DNA from: Shewanella subflava
GTDB taxonomy: Bacteria > Pseudomonadota > Gammaproteobacteria > Enterobacterales > Shewanellaceae
DNA length: 64,000 nt
Reading direction: 5' to 3'
Assembly: GCF_025971955.1 (NCBI RefSeq)
Contig: NZ_JAPDMX010000003.1
Span: 1-64,000, forward strand
Under the pieces are notes generated by a model. It was not told the DNA's origin, made no database searches, and was given only the letters and a program-made list of their open reading frames with translations. This document shows, one piece after another, positions 26,273 to 35,576 of this stretch. The translations under genes and the position numbers were made by a program. Every line of letters begins with the position of its first letter. Positions within the stretch are counted from its first letter, which is position 1.

Positions 26273-29200
26273 ATGTTAGCAAGATTGATTCGTTCGGCGA
26301 TAACCCAGCGACTCCTAGTGGTATTGGCTTTACTGGCAGCAATGATTGGCAGTATTGCAGTGTTACCCAAATTAAATTTGGATGCGTTTCCCGATGTCAC
26401 CAATGTGCAGGTAGCGATTAACACCGCCGCAGAAGGATTGGCCGCTGAAGAGGTTGAAAAGCTTATCAGTTATCCGGTTGAGTCGGCAATGTATGCCTTG
26501 CCGGGGGTCACTGAGGTGCGATCGTTATCGCGCACGGGGTTGTCTATTGTGACTGTGGTGTTTGCAGAGGGCACAGATATTTATTTTGCCCGCCAGCAGG
26601 TGTTTGAGCAGCTACAAGCTGCGAAAGAATCAATTCCTGCTGGGGTTGGCACACCAGAAATTGGCCCTAATACTTCAGGCCTTGGGCAAATATACCAATA
26701 CATTTTACGTGCCACGCCAGAGTCTGGCGTGGCGGCAGCAGAACTTCGCAGTATTAATGATTACCTAGTAAAGCTGATTTTGATGCCAGTCGCAGGGGTG
26801 ACGGAGGTGCTGTCGTTTGGCGGCGAAGTCTTGCAATATCAGGTACAAATCGATCTGAACAAGCTGCGCAGTTATTCTCTGTCGATGGCGCAGGTTATCG
26901 ACGCTCTTGAAAGTAATAATCGTAATGCGGGTGGCTGGTTTATGGACCAAGGCCAATCGCAGTTAGTGGTAAGGGGTTATGGTTTATTACCGTCAGGTAA
27001 TGCCGGATTAGAAGCCATTAAACATATTCCGCTGACTGAATTTAATGGTACGCCCATCAGAGTCATGGACATAGCCAATGTCGATTATGGCAGTGAAATT
27101 AGGGTCGGCGCGGTTACCATGACGCGCAGAGATGCCAGCGGCGAGCCAAATCCGTTAGGTGAAGTAGTGGCTGGCGTGGTGCTTAAGCGCATGGGCGCAA
27201 ATACCAAGCAAACCATTGATGACATCAATGAGCGCATGAGTTTAATTGAACAAGCTTTGCCCCAAGGTGTAACGTTTGAGGTGTTTTATGACCAAGCGGA
27301 TTTAGTTCAGCAGGCCGTTGATACTGTGCGTGATGCTTTACTGATGGCCTTTGTGTTCATTGTGGTTATCTTGGCACTGTTTTTAGTCAATATCCGCGCC
27401 ACTTTACTGGTGTTGTTATCAATACCGATTTCAATCGGGTTGGCGTTAATGGTGATGGCGTACTTTGGTATGTCAGCTAACCTAATGTCATTGGGTGGCT
27501 TGGCTGTTGCCATTGGTATGTTGGTGGATGGCTCGGTGGTGATGGTTGAAAACATTTTTAAGCATCTCACTCAGCATGAGACTGCACAGGGGTTGAGTCT
27601 CTCATCTAAGGCACAGGATAGTGAGGCTCAACGTTACGGCGAAGCAAACTCAATTAGCCATAAAGTATGGTTAGCGGCTAAAGAAGTGTGCAGTCCAATT
27701 TTCTTTGCCACCGCCATCATAATCGTGGTGTTTGCACCGCTTTACGCCCTTGAGGGGGTAGAGGGTAAATTGTTTCAGCCGATGGCAACCAGCATTATTT
27801 TAGCCATGATAGCGGCATTAATTGTGGCGTTATTTGCTGTACCAGCACTGGCGGTTTATGCCTTTAAACGTGGGGTGGTGATCAGACAAAGTTGGCTATT
27901 AATGCCTGTGGAGCGGATTTATCGTCAAGGATTAAAAGCGACAATGGCAAGGCCTAAAACCGTCATTGCCATTGCTTCATTGATGTTTATCGGCAGTATG
28001 GCTTTGTTGCCACGTTTGGGCACTGAGTTTGTCCCAGAACTCGAAGAAGGCACTTTAAACTTACGGGTAACACTTGCTCCCACAGCCAGTTTATTCACTT
28101 CGACAGATATCGCCCCCAAGCTTGAAAAGCGATTACTGGAGTTTCCTGAAGTCAACTACGCCCTCAGCCGTATTGGTGCGCCAGAGTTAGGGGGTGACCC
28201 TGAACCTGTCAGTAATATTGAAATTTACATTGGCTTAAAACCCCTTGAACAATGGCAAAGTGCCAGTGATCGCTTTGAATTACAGCGCTTAATGGAGCAA
28301 AAATTAAGTGTGTTTCCGGGGTTATTACTGACGTTTTCCCAGCCAATTGCCACTCGAGTGGATGAGCTGTTGTCAGGCGTTAAAGCGCAACTCGCCATTA
28401 AAATATTTGGCCCAGATTTAGCTGTGCTATCGGCTAAAGGTCAGCAGCTTACTGAATTAGTGCAAAAGATTGATGGTGCAGTTGATGTGTCGTTAGAGCA
28501 GGTCAGTGGTGAAGCACAACTTGTCATTAGGCCAAAACGAGATGTGCTAGCGCGTTATGGCATCAGTGTTGATCAGGTAATGAGCCTCGTCAGTCAGGGA
28601 ATTGGTGGTGTGAGCGCTGGGCAGGTGATTGATGGCAATGCCAGATATGATATCAATGTACGATTGACTGAAGCACAGCGCAGTTCGCCCGATGCGTTGC
28701 GGGATTTACTGCTTACAGGGATAAATGGCGCCACGGTGCGTTTAGGCGAAGTGGCCGATGTAGTGGTTGAAATGGCGCCGCCGAATATTCGCCGTGATGA
28801 TGTGCAGCGCCGTGTGGTGGTTCAAGCAAACGTGTCGGGGCGCGATATGGGATCTGTGGTGAACGATATCTACGCCATCGTGCCACAAGCTGATTTACCT
28901 GCAGGTTATACCGTGGTGGTGGGTGGTCAGTATGAAAATCAGCAACGGGCACAAAAACGCTTAACTCTCGTGGTGCCGATTTCTATCCTGTTGATTGGAT
29001 TGTTGCTGTATTTCTCGTTTGGGTCGATTAAGCAAGTGATGTTAATTATGGCGAATGTGCCGTTAGCATTAATTGGTGGTGTAGTTGCCTTGTATGTGAC
29101 CGGTACCTATTTATCTGTTCCTAGCTCCATTGGGTTTATCACCTTGTTTGGTGTGGCGGTGCTTAATGGGGTGGTGCTGGTGGACTCGATTAATCAGCGC

Positions 29201-29461
29201 AGGCAAGCCTGTGTCGATAACCTCTCTGGTGAAAGCCTATATGAAAGTGTGTTTGAGGGAACCGTTGGCCGCTTACGACCTGTATTAATGACCGCATTAA
29301 CCTCGGCATTAGGCTTGATCCCTATCTTATTATCATCTGGTGTCGGCAGCGAAATTCAACAACCGTTAGCCGTGGTGATCATCGGCGGTTTATTCAGTTC
29401 AACCGCACTGACCTTATTGGTATTACCTACGGTATATCAGTGGTTGTATCAGAATAACTAA
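26273..29461 (+). CDS. Heavy-metal efflux RND pump (CzcA/CusA family)
   Basis: A 1062-residue HME-RND proton/metal antiporter of the inner membrane: TM1 with LPKLNLDAFPDVTNVQVAIN, two large periplasmic loops, and the TM4 signature AVAIGMLVDGSVVMVEN. CzcA-type Zn/Co/Cd pumps have DFG and CusA-type Cu/Ag pumps AxG with DAA at these places; here it is AxG with DGS, so the metal cannot be assigned confidently. No outer-membrane factor gene follows, so a distant TolC-like channel must serve. A terminator lies 17 bp downstream. Confidence 0.94.
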   Translation: MLARLIRSAITQRLLVVLALLAAMIGSIAVLPKLNLDAFPDVTNVQVAINTAAEGLAAEEVEKLISYPVESAMYALPGVTEVRSLSRTGLSIVTVVFAEGTDIYFARQQVFEQLQAAKESIPAGVGTPEIGPNTSGLGQIYQYILRATPESGVAAAELRSINDYLVKLILMPVAGVTEVLSFGGEVLQYQVQIDLNKLRSYSLSMAQVIDALESNNRNAGGWFMDQGQSQLVVRGYGLLPSGNAGLEAIKHIPLTEFNGTPIRVMDIANVDYGSEIRVGAVTMTRRDASGEPNPLGEVVAGVVLKRMGANTKQTIDDINERMSLIEQALPQGVTFEVFYDQADLVQQAVDTVRDALLMAFVFIVVILALFLVNIRATLLVLLSIPISIGLALMVMAYFGMSANLMSLGGLAVAIGMLVDGSVVMVENIFKHLTQHETAQGLSLSSKAQDSEAQRYGEANSISHKVWLAAKEVCSPIFFATAIIIVVFAPLYALEGVEGKLFQPMATSIILAMIAALIVALFAVPALAVYAFKRGVVIRQSWLLMPVERIYRQGLKATMARPKTVIAIASLMFIGSMALLPRLGTEFVPELEEGTLNLRVTLAPTASLFTSTDIAPKLEKRLLEFPEVNYALSRIGAPELGGDPEPVSNIEIYIGLKPLEQWQSASDRFELQRLMEQKLSVFPGLLLTFSQPIATRVDELLSGVKAQLAIKIFGPDLAVLSAKGQQLTELVQKIDGAVDVSLEQVSGEAQLVIRPKRDVLARYGISVDQVMSLVSQGIGGVSAGQVIDGNARYDINVRLTEAQRSSPDALRDLLLTGINGATVRLGEVADVVVEMAPPNIRRDDVQRRVVVQANVSGRDMGSVVNDIYAIVPQADLPAGYTVVVGGQYENQQRAQKRLTLVVPISILLIGLLLYFSFGSIKQVMLIMANVPLALIGGVVALYVTGTYLSVPSSIGFITLFGVAVLNGVVLVDSINQRRQACVDNLSGESLYESVFEGTVGRLRPVLMTALTSALGLIPILLSSGVGSEIQQPLAVVIIGGLFSSTALTLLVLPTVYQWLYQNN

Positions 29462-29477
29462 TTCAATTCGTGTATCA

Positions 29478-29512
29478 ATCATCAAGCCCCACCTTGTGGG
29501 CTTGATGATTTT
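29478..29512 (+). terminator. Intrinsic terminator of the efflux operon
   Basis: ATCATCAAGCCC (29478-29489) pairs perfectly with GGGCTTGATGAT (29498-29509), 8-base loop, followed by a short T run (TTTTAA). Confidence 0.85.
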
Positions 29513-29682
29513 AACGAGGAACATTAACCAAAAACCAAAAGTGCTCTACTCTTTTTGCCACTCTATCTGAGTGTTTTTTCAAAACGCCGCTTCAAATTGA
29601 TACAACTGAAATGTTTTTGTTATAAAAATATTATCTCAAAATTGCCTTGAAAAGCCCGCCGAGACTAGGTTTTCATAATTCC

Positions 29683-29731
29683 GTCATGTTGTAGAAATGT
29701 TAATGTCATTTTTACGCAGTCTTTTTGTCAT
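29683..29731 (+). promoter_or_regulatory. Pho-box-like array before the lipoprotein/TonB-receptor pair
   Basis: GTCAT occurs at 29683, 29705 and 29727, exactly 22 bp apart, i.e. twice the 11-bp repeat of PhoB half-sites; the intermediate phases (29694 GAAAT, 29716 GCAGT) are degenerate. The last copy (TTTTTGTCAT) would replace the -35, with an AT-rich -10 candidate (TAGTTT or TTTTAT, 29742-29750) about 11-14 bp downstream, the usual PhoB class geometry. The gene starts at 29829. Confidence 0.6.
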
Positions 29732-29828
29732 TTTTACCCGTTAGTTTTATGCACCAGCAAATGCGTCTGCCTGTGGCACGCAATAAACCCTCACTAACCT
29801 GTAATGCAATCCGTCTTCGGAGATGACA

Positions 29829-32663
29829 ATGGAACTGAAAAACCTTTTTAAACTCACCGCGATTTCTACCGCTTTAGCTGCAACTTTAGGTCTTGCGGGA
29901 TGTGGTGGTGATATCAATATCAACACAGGTAAAGAAACCACAACGCCTACCACACCAACTACGCCTACAACACCAACAGAAACGGCGCAGCAAAAATCTT
30001 ACAGTGGTTTTGCGACTAAAAGCACCAGTTTTACCACAGTAGACGGCAAAGAGGTTTGGGAATTAACAGGCACATTAGCGCCTTCTACCGCAGCATCTAC
30101 CATTACTACTGGTGGTCAAGATGGCGATAAAATCGTATTAGGCAATGATGTTGTTTGGTTACTCAATGGTGCCGTGGTTGCTGGTGGCGATAACGAAAAT
30201 TCAGTTGAATTGTCTATTCTACCTGGCACTAAGGTGCTTGGGGGCAGCGACTCGTATTTAGTGATCAGTCGTGGTTCAAAAATCATGGCAGAAGGCACCG
30301 CAGCCGCACCTATCGTATTCACATCAGCTGAAACTGCGTTAGGCCAAGAAGGCAAAGCTGGCCAATGGGGCGGCTTAGTATTACTGGGTAATGCACCGGT
30401 AAACACCTGCCCAGATTTAGCAAACTGTGATGCGTCATTCGAGGTGGGCAACCATAACTATGGCGGCGATAACACTCAAGACAGCTCGGGTGTGATCCAA
30501 TATGTGCGCGTTGAATTTGGCGGCTTTAAAATTAACGACACCCAAGAAATGAACGGCATCAGCTTTGCGGGTGTAGGCAGTGGCACTCAAGTTGACCACA
30601 TTCAAGTGCATTTAAATAATGATGATGGCGTTGAGTTTTGGGGCGGTAACGTGTCCATTTCTAACGTGGTGTTAACTGAAAACTTTGACGATTCATTAGA
30701 TTGGACCAATGGTTGGCAAGGTAGCGCCCAGCACGTTTATATTCGCCAAGGCGATAATGGCTCTAACCGTGGTATTGAGGCCGACAGTAACAGCGATGCC
30801 AACGCAATGCCTATGTCTAAGCCGGCTTTAGCTAACATCACTATCGATGTGGCTAACGGTACTAACTCGGGTGGTGACGACGCCGAAGGGATTTTATTCC
30901 GTAAAGGCACTGGCGTAACCGCTTATAACCTGTTGGTAAAAGGTGATGTGGATTCGGGTGAGTGTTTAGAAGTGAATGATGACAACACGGTAAATAATGC
31001 CAATAGCGCAGAGTTAACTGTACAAAACAGCTTGATTGACTGTGTTGAGCCATTTAAAAATGCCAAACCCGATGCCGCAGAAGGTCGCACTTTAGCCCTA
31101 GATGTTGAAGCTTGGTTTAAAGGCCAGGAGGGTAACTTAGTCGGCGCGTCTGACTTAACAGGTTATATGCCGAACACCTCATCGGTTGCATTAACTGCTG
31201 GTAAAGCAGATTTAAGTAACTTGGATGACCGCTTAGTGGATGCCCAATATATTGGCGCATTTGATGGCAAAAATGATTGGACTAAAGGTTGGACAACGGC
31301 GATTCATGACGATGCCACTCCCGCTCCGACAGCATTACCCACATTAACATCTTGCCCTGTTGGCACCACCGCTGAAACCGTGGCTGCAGGCTTATACAAA
31401 GATGATGCGGTTACCTTAGTGTGTACTTTACAGGGTAATGTATTAAGCAATACCACACTATTGGCTGGTCAAAATGTTATGTACAAAATTGATGGTGGCG
31501 CAGTGGTTGTTGGTGGCGATAACAGCAATTCAGCCACTTTAGCCATTCAAGCGGGTACTAAGTTATTTGCCACCGACAACAGCTATATTGCTGTAAGTCG
31601 TGGTTCAAAAATTATGGCTCAAGGCACGGCCACTCACCCCATTGAAATGACCTCACAACAGGATGTGATAGCGGGTGCTGAAGGCGCGCGCGGTCAGTGG
31701 GGCGGTTTAGTGCTTTTAGGTAAAGGCTTAACCAATACTTGTCCAGATAAAAATGCCTGTGATGCCTCATTTGAAGTCGGTGACTTCCCATATGGCGGTA
31801 ACGACAACACCGATAGCAGCGGTCAAATCAGCTATGTGGTGATTAAGTATGCGGGCTTTAAAGTGAATGATACCCAAGAAATGAACGGGATTTCGTTTGC
31901 CGCAGTCGGCAGTGGCACTCAAGTTGATCACATTCAAGTGCATGCTAATGGCGATGACGGTGTTGAGTTTTGGGGCGGCGCGGTGAACCTGAAATACGTT
32001 TACCTTACCCACAACTTTGACGACAGCTTAGACTGGACTAACGGTTGGCAAGGTAAAGCGCAGTTTGTTTACATTACCCATGAAGATGGCAATGCTAACC
32101 GTGGTATTGAAGGTGACAGCCATAAAGGCGCCACAGATACGCCAGTATCTAAGCCTAAATTAGCTAACTTCACTATTTTACCGGGTACAGACATTGAAAA
32201 TGCCAGTGGTGATAAAGGCGAGGGCATTTTATTACGCGTAGCCACCGCAGGTGAGCTATATAACGTGTTAGTGCAAGGACGTAAAGGCAGCACAAGCACC
32301 ACAGAGTCTGGAGAGTGTTTAGAGCTAGATGGCAGTTATGCTGGCTTAGTTGACAATGTGAACAACAACACCTTAACCATGTCGCACTCGATTATCGACT
32401 GTAACGAGCCGTTCAAATACAGCTCAGATAACGCGGCAACCAAAGATGCAATCAATGTTGAAACCTGGTTTATGGGTCAAGAAGGTAACGCAACTACAGC
32501 GGTAACCTTAACCGACGGCATGCCTGCAACCACAGATGCAGCATTAATCGGCACGGGTAAAGACTTAAGCACAGACGACAACTTCTTCGAAGCCACCAAC
32601 TTTATTGGTGCATTCGATGGCCAAAATGATTGGCGTCAAGGTTGGGCTTACTTCCCACAGTAA
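29829..32663 (+). CDS. Large duplicated lipoprotein, beta-helix-like, partner of a TonB-dependent receptor
   Basis: A 944-residue lipoprotein (lipobox LGLAGCG) with a Thr/Pro linker (TTPTTPTTPTTP) and two homologous halves of about 440 residues. Blocks such as RGSKIMA, GQWGGLVLLG, NDTQEMNGISFA, SGTQVDHIQVH, DDGVEFWGG and FDDSLDWTNGWQG occur in both, 444 codons apart. The repeated short strands suggest a right-handed beta-helix. Start at 29829 has GGAG six bases upstream. The receptor gene follows, so a surface or periplasmic substrate-capture role is inferred. Each half has a Cys pair (NTCPD..NCDASF/NACDASF). Substrate unknown. Confidence 0.8.
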   Translation: MELKNLFKLTAISTALAATLGLAGCGGDININTGKETTTPTTPTTPTTPTETAQQKSYSGFATKSTSFTTVDGKEVWELTGTLAPSTAASTITTGGQDGDKIVLGNDVVWLLNGAVVAGGDNENSVELSILPGTKVLGGSDSYLVISRGSKIMAEGTAAAPIVFTSAETALGQEGKAGQWGGLVLLGNAPVNTCPDLANCDASFEVGNHNYGGDNTQDSSGVIQYVRVEFGGFKINDTQEMNGISFAGVGSGTQVDHIQVHLNNDDGVEFWGGNVSISNVVLTENFDDSLDWTNGWQGSAQHVYIRQGDNGSNRGIEADSNSDANAMPMSKPALANITIDVANGTNSGGDDAEGILFRKGTGVTAYNLLVKGDVDSGECLEVNDDNTVNNANSAELTVQNSLIDCVEPFKNAKPDAAEGRTLALDVEAWFKGQEGNLVGASDLTGYMPNTSSVALTAGKADLSNLDDRLVDAQYIGAFDGKNDWTKGWTTAIHDDATPAPTALPTLTSCPVGTTAETVAAGLYKDDAVTLVCTLQGNVLSNTTLLAGQNVMYKIDGGAVVVGGDNSNSATLAIQAGTKLFATDNSYIAVSRGSKIMAQGTATHPIEMTSQQDVIAGAEGARGQWGGLVLLGKGLTNTCPDKNACDASFEVGDFPYGGNDNTDSSGQISYVVIKYAGFKVNDTQEMNGISFAAVGSGTQVDHIQVHANGDDGVEFWGGAVNLKYVYLTHNFDDSLDWTNGWQGKAQFVYITHEDGNANRGIEGDSHKGATDTPVSKPKLANFTILPGTDIENASGDKGEGILLRVATAGELYNVLVQGRKGSTSTTESGECLELDGSYAGLVDNVNNNTLTMSHSIIDCNEPFKYSSDNAATKDAINVETWFMGQEGNATTAVTLTDGMPATTDAALIGTGKDLSTDDNFFEATNFIGAFDGQNDWRQGWAYFPQ

Positions 32664-32688
32664 ATCACACCATTAAGTAGCTAAGTTT

Positions 32689-32720
32689 ATAGCCGCCCCG
32701 CAATGCTATGGGGCGGCTAT
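32689..32720 (+). other. GC-rich intercistronic hairpin without T tract
   Basis: ATAGCCGCCCC (32689-32699) pairs with GGGGCGGCTAT (32710-32720), 10-base loop, followed by CTCTGAACC. With no T run it is more likely a partial terminator or mRNA-stabilising element that favours the upstream lipoprotein over the receptor. Confidence 0.6.
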
Positions 32721-32749
32721 CTCTGAACCGCATACAGGACTTATCACGT

Positions 32750-35458
32750 ATGAAAACCAAGCCGAGTTTTACCGCCAACAAATTAACGCTCGCGATTCTA
32801 TCAGTGCTTTCAGTAACATCATTGGCCGCCACTCAGGCAATAGCGCAAGATGAAACACTCAATGAGCCGACATCTAGCACGCAAACATCAACGCAAGCCG
32901 CCGGTGAATCTTTTCCGATAGAACCTATTGAAGTGATTTCTGTTACCGGGCGACTACGTACCTCAGCTTCTGCCGCGACCGAAGAGCGTCGTGAACAAAT
33001 TGCTGTAGCCGATATCATGGGCTCAGAACAAATTTCGAGAACCGGCGACAGCGATGCCGCCGCAGCATTGCGCCGTGTGACGGGGTTAACCCTAAAAGAC
33101 GGTAAATTTATTTATGTGCGTGGTCTGGGTGAGCGCTATTCAAGCACCTCGTTAAACGGTGCCATAGTACCGTCACCGGATCCGACCCGAAACGTGGTGC
33201 CGTTAGACATGTTTCCAGCATCGATAATTGAATCATTATCGGTACAAAAATCGGCTTCAGCTGAAAAACCTGCCGCATTTGGCGGTGGCCATGTGGATAT
33301 TCGTACTAAAGCGATACCGGCTAATTTTTTCTTTAAAACCTCTGTGGGCGGACGTTTTAATACCAACGACAGCAATGATACCTACACCTACAATGGCGGC
33401 GGTGACGATTGGACCGGCAAAGATGACGGCACTCGCGGCATGCCATCCAGTATTGATAACACGATTAATCAGTTCGGCGGTATTAGCCCGATTGATATTG
33501 TTAGCGGCTCCAATGGTGCTATCAACTACCCCACAGCCCAAAAAATGAATCGTGATTTGGCCTTAGACATGTATCGCGATATGGCGGTAAAAACCGAAAG
33601 TACCGATCCAGGCTTTAGGGGCGACATTGCCATTGGCGATCGCTTTGACATATCAGACGACGTGGTATTTGGCGCATTAGCGGCTTACTCATATAAACAG
33701 CAAGCTGAAAACTACACCAAGTATGAAGTTGAGCTGGATGGTGACAGCGAACAAACTCAAATAGAAAACCAAAAAGACATTATCGGCACCGACTCTATCG
33801 TACAAATGTCGGCCATGCTTAACTTAGGTTTAGAAATTGGTTACAACCATAAAATTGAAACCTTCACCACCTATTTGCGTGACACCTCAGATGATGTTTC
33901 CGTTGGCATTGAAGAAACCATAGACACCCTTGGCGAGCCTAATGCGTTGCAGGTTTATGGTATTGATTACGAAGAAAGAACCTTAACCAGCAATCAAATA
34001 AAGGGACACCACTTTATTGAAGCATTTAACGATGCTGAATTTAACTGGATGTTCTCCGATGCCAGTTCAGAACGTAATGCCCCAAATGAGTTGTCGTATA
34101 CCTATAACGTGATTTTAGATGACGCTAACTCGCCTGTTTCACGCAATTTAAATACCCAAGATGCGCCCAAATATGTGTATTCAAATCTACAGGATGACAG
34201 TCAAAACTACGGCTGGGATTTTGCTTACCCGCTGCAGTTTGACGATGCCCTGATGAAAGTGAAAGTTGGCTATCAATACTATGATCGCACCCGCGAAAGC
34301 TATGCGACTCGCTTAGGTTTTGATGTCGATTTAAGCCCAACAGACCCGAATGGCGCTATCTTGTCTGAAGAGTTCGATGCTATTTTTTCTGACGACAACA
34401 TCAATAACAACACCATCGGGCTTGAGTTAAAAGATGCCTCAACCGACACCGAAGACTATGTCGCTGCTGAAAAAAATGATGCCGGTTTTATCAGTGTTGA
34501 TGTCGATTTTGATGACGTATGGCGTTTTTACGCTGGGGTACGTTATGAAGATTTTCGCCGTGTCACCTTGCCGATAACCCCAGAGGGCGAGATTTCAGAC
34601 GAGGGCGGCCGTTACGATTTAGCCGACTATGCCATCGCTGAAGACGGTTGGTTCCCATCAATGTCACTGACCTGGAAGCAAACCGACACCACCCAATGGC
34701 GTTTAGGTGCCAGTAAAACCATAGTGCGTCCAGACTTACGTGAAGTGTCGCCAGTGCGATTTCAAGACCCCGTTACCGGATTTGATTTTTTTGGTAATCC
34801 AGAGTTAACCAGCTCAGACATATATAACCTTGATATGCGCTGGGAATACTACTCAGATGAAGGGGATAACTTCAGTTTAGGCGCGTTTTATAAAGATGTG
34901 GATGCACCTATCGAGCCGATTCAACGCATTTCAGAAGCGGGTCGTCAGCTGAAGTTTTATAACGCCGAATCGGGTTACGTATATGGACTTGAAGCCGAGT
35001 TTTTACAAACCTTAGACTTCATCAGCGAAGGCAGCATTTGGGAAGACTTCTTTGTTGCCGGTAACCTAACCTTAGGTGACTCTGAAATCACCATCGCCCC
35101 CAATGGTGAAATTGACCCGACTAACAATAAGCGCCGCATGACAGGCCATTCAGCATGGGTGGCTAACATGCAGCTCAGTTATGACTCGTCTAACAGTTAT
35201 CACAGCGCGACTTTGGTTTATAACGTGTTTGGTGAACGTATCGCTTACGGTGGCCGTGGTGGCTTAGATGATGTGTATGAAAAACCCTTCCATAGCTTAG
35301 ATTTTACCTATAGCTTTTTCCCCACCACCAGTATGGCGATTAAGTTAAAGGCGAAAAACTTGCTGGGTGAAACCACTGAATATGATCAACAGGATATTCA
35401 AGTGTACGCTAAAGACCCAGGCACAGAATACACCCTGCAATTTAGCTACGAGTACTAG
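32750..35458 (+). CDS. TonB-dependent outer-membrane receptor
   Basis: A 902-residue receptor with a signal peptide (LTLAILSVLSVTSLAATQAIAQ), a TonB-box-like stretch (IEVISVTGR), the plug domain (ALRRVTGLTLKDGKFIYVRGLGERYSSTSLNGA, VPLDMFPASIIESLSVQKS, GGGHVDIRT) and a beta-barrel ending in aromatic FSYEY, as required for outer-membrane insertion. Start at 32750 has AGGA ten bases upstream. The ligand is unknown; the Pho-box array and lipoprotein partner suggest a phosphorus-containing substrate. Confidence 0.92.
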   Translation: MKTKPSFTANKLTLAILSVLSVTSLAATQAIAQDETLNEPTSSTQTSTQAAGESFPIEPIEVISVTGRLRTSASAATEERREQIAVADIMGSEQISRTGDSDAAAALRRVTGLTLKDGKFIYVRGLGERYSSTSLNGAIVPSPDPTRNVVPLDMFPASIIESLSVQKSASAEKPAAFGGGHVDIRTKAIPANFFFKTSVGGRFNTNDSNDTYTYNGGGDDWTGKDDGTRGMPSSIDNTINQFGGISPIDIVSGSNGAINYPTAQKMNRDLALDMYRDMAVKTESTDPGFRGDIAIGDRFDISDDVVFGALAAYSYKQQAENYTKYEVELDGDSEQTQIENQKDIIGTDSIVQMSAMLNLGLEIGYNHKIETFTTYLRDTSDDVSVGIEETIDTLGEPNALQVYGIDYEERTLTSNQIKGHHFIEAFNDAEFNWMFSDASSERNAPNELSYTYNVILDDANSPVSRNLNTQDAPKYVYSNLQDDSQNYGWDFAYPLQFDDALMKVKVGYQYYDRTRESYATRLGFDVDLSPTDPNGAILSEEFDAIFSDDNINNNTIGLELKDASTDTEDYVAAEKNDAGFISVDVDFDDVWRFYAGVRYEDFRRVTLPITPEGEISDEGGRYDLADYAIAEDGWFPSMSLTWKQTDTTQWRLGASKTIVRPDLREVSPVRFQDPVTGFDFFGNPELTSSDIYNLDMRWEYYSDEGDNFSLGAFYKDVDAPIEPIQRISEAGRQLKFYNAESGYVYGLEAEFLQTLDFISEGSIWEDFFVAGNLTLGDSEITIAPNGEIDPTNNKRRMTGHSAWVANMQLSYDSSNSYHSATLVYNVFGERIAYGGRGGLDDVYEKPFHSLDFTYSFFPTTSMAIKLKAKNLLGETTEYDQQDIQVYAKDPGTEYTLQFSYEY

Positions 35459-35538
35459 TCTTGCGGTGAATGTTAGGGAAAACGAGTACTGAATTTTAGG
35501 CGCATTTACTCATCATTTCTGCGACTAAAAAGGTGCAT

Positions 35539-35576
35539 GGCCACTTTCTTTTGGAACAAGAAAGTGGCCTTTTTAT
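35539..35576 (+). terminator. Strong intrinsic terminator after the TonB receptor
   Basis: GGCCACTTTCTT (35539-35550) and AAGAAAGTGGCC (35558-35569) form a perfect 12-bp stem with a 7-base loop, followed by TTTTTATT. Confidence 0.93.
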
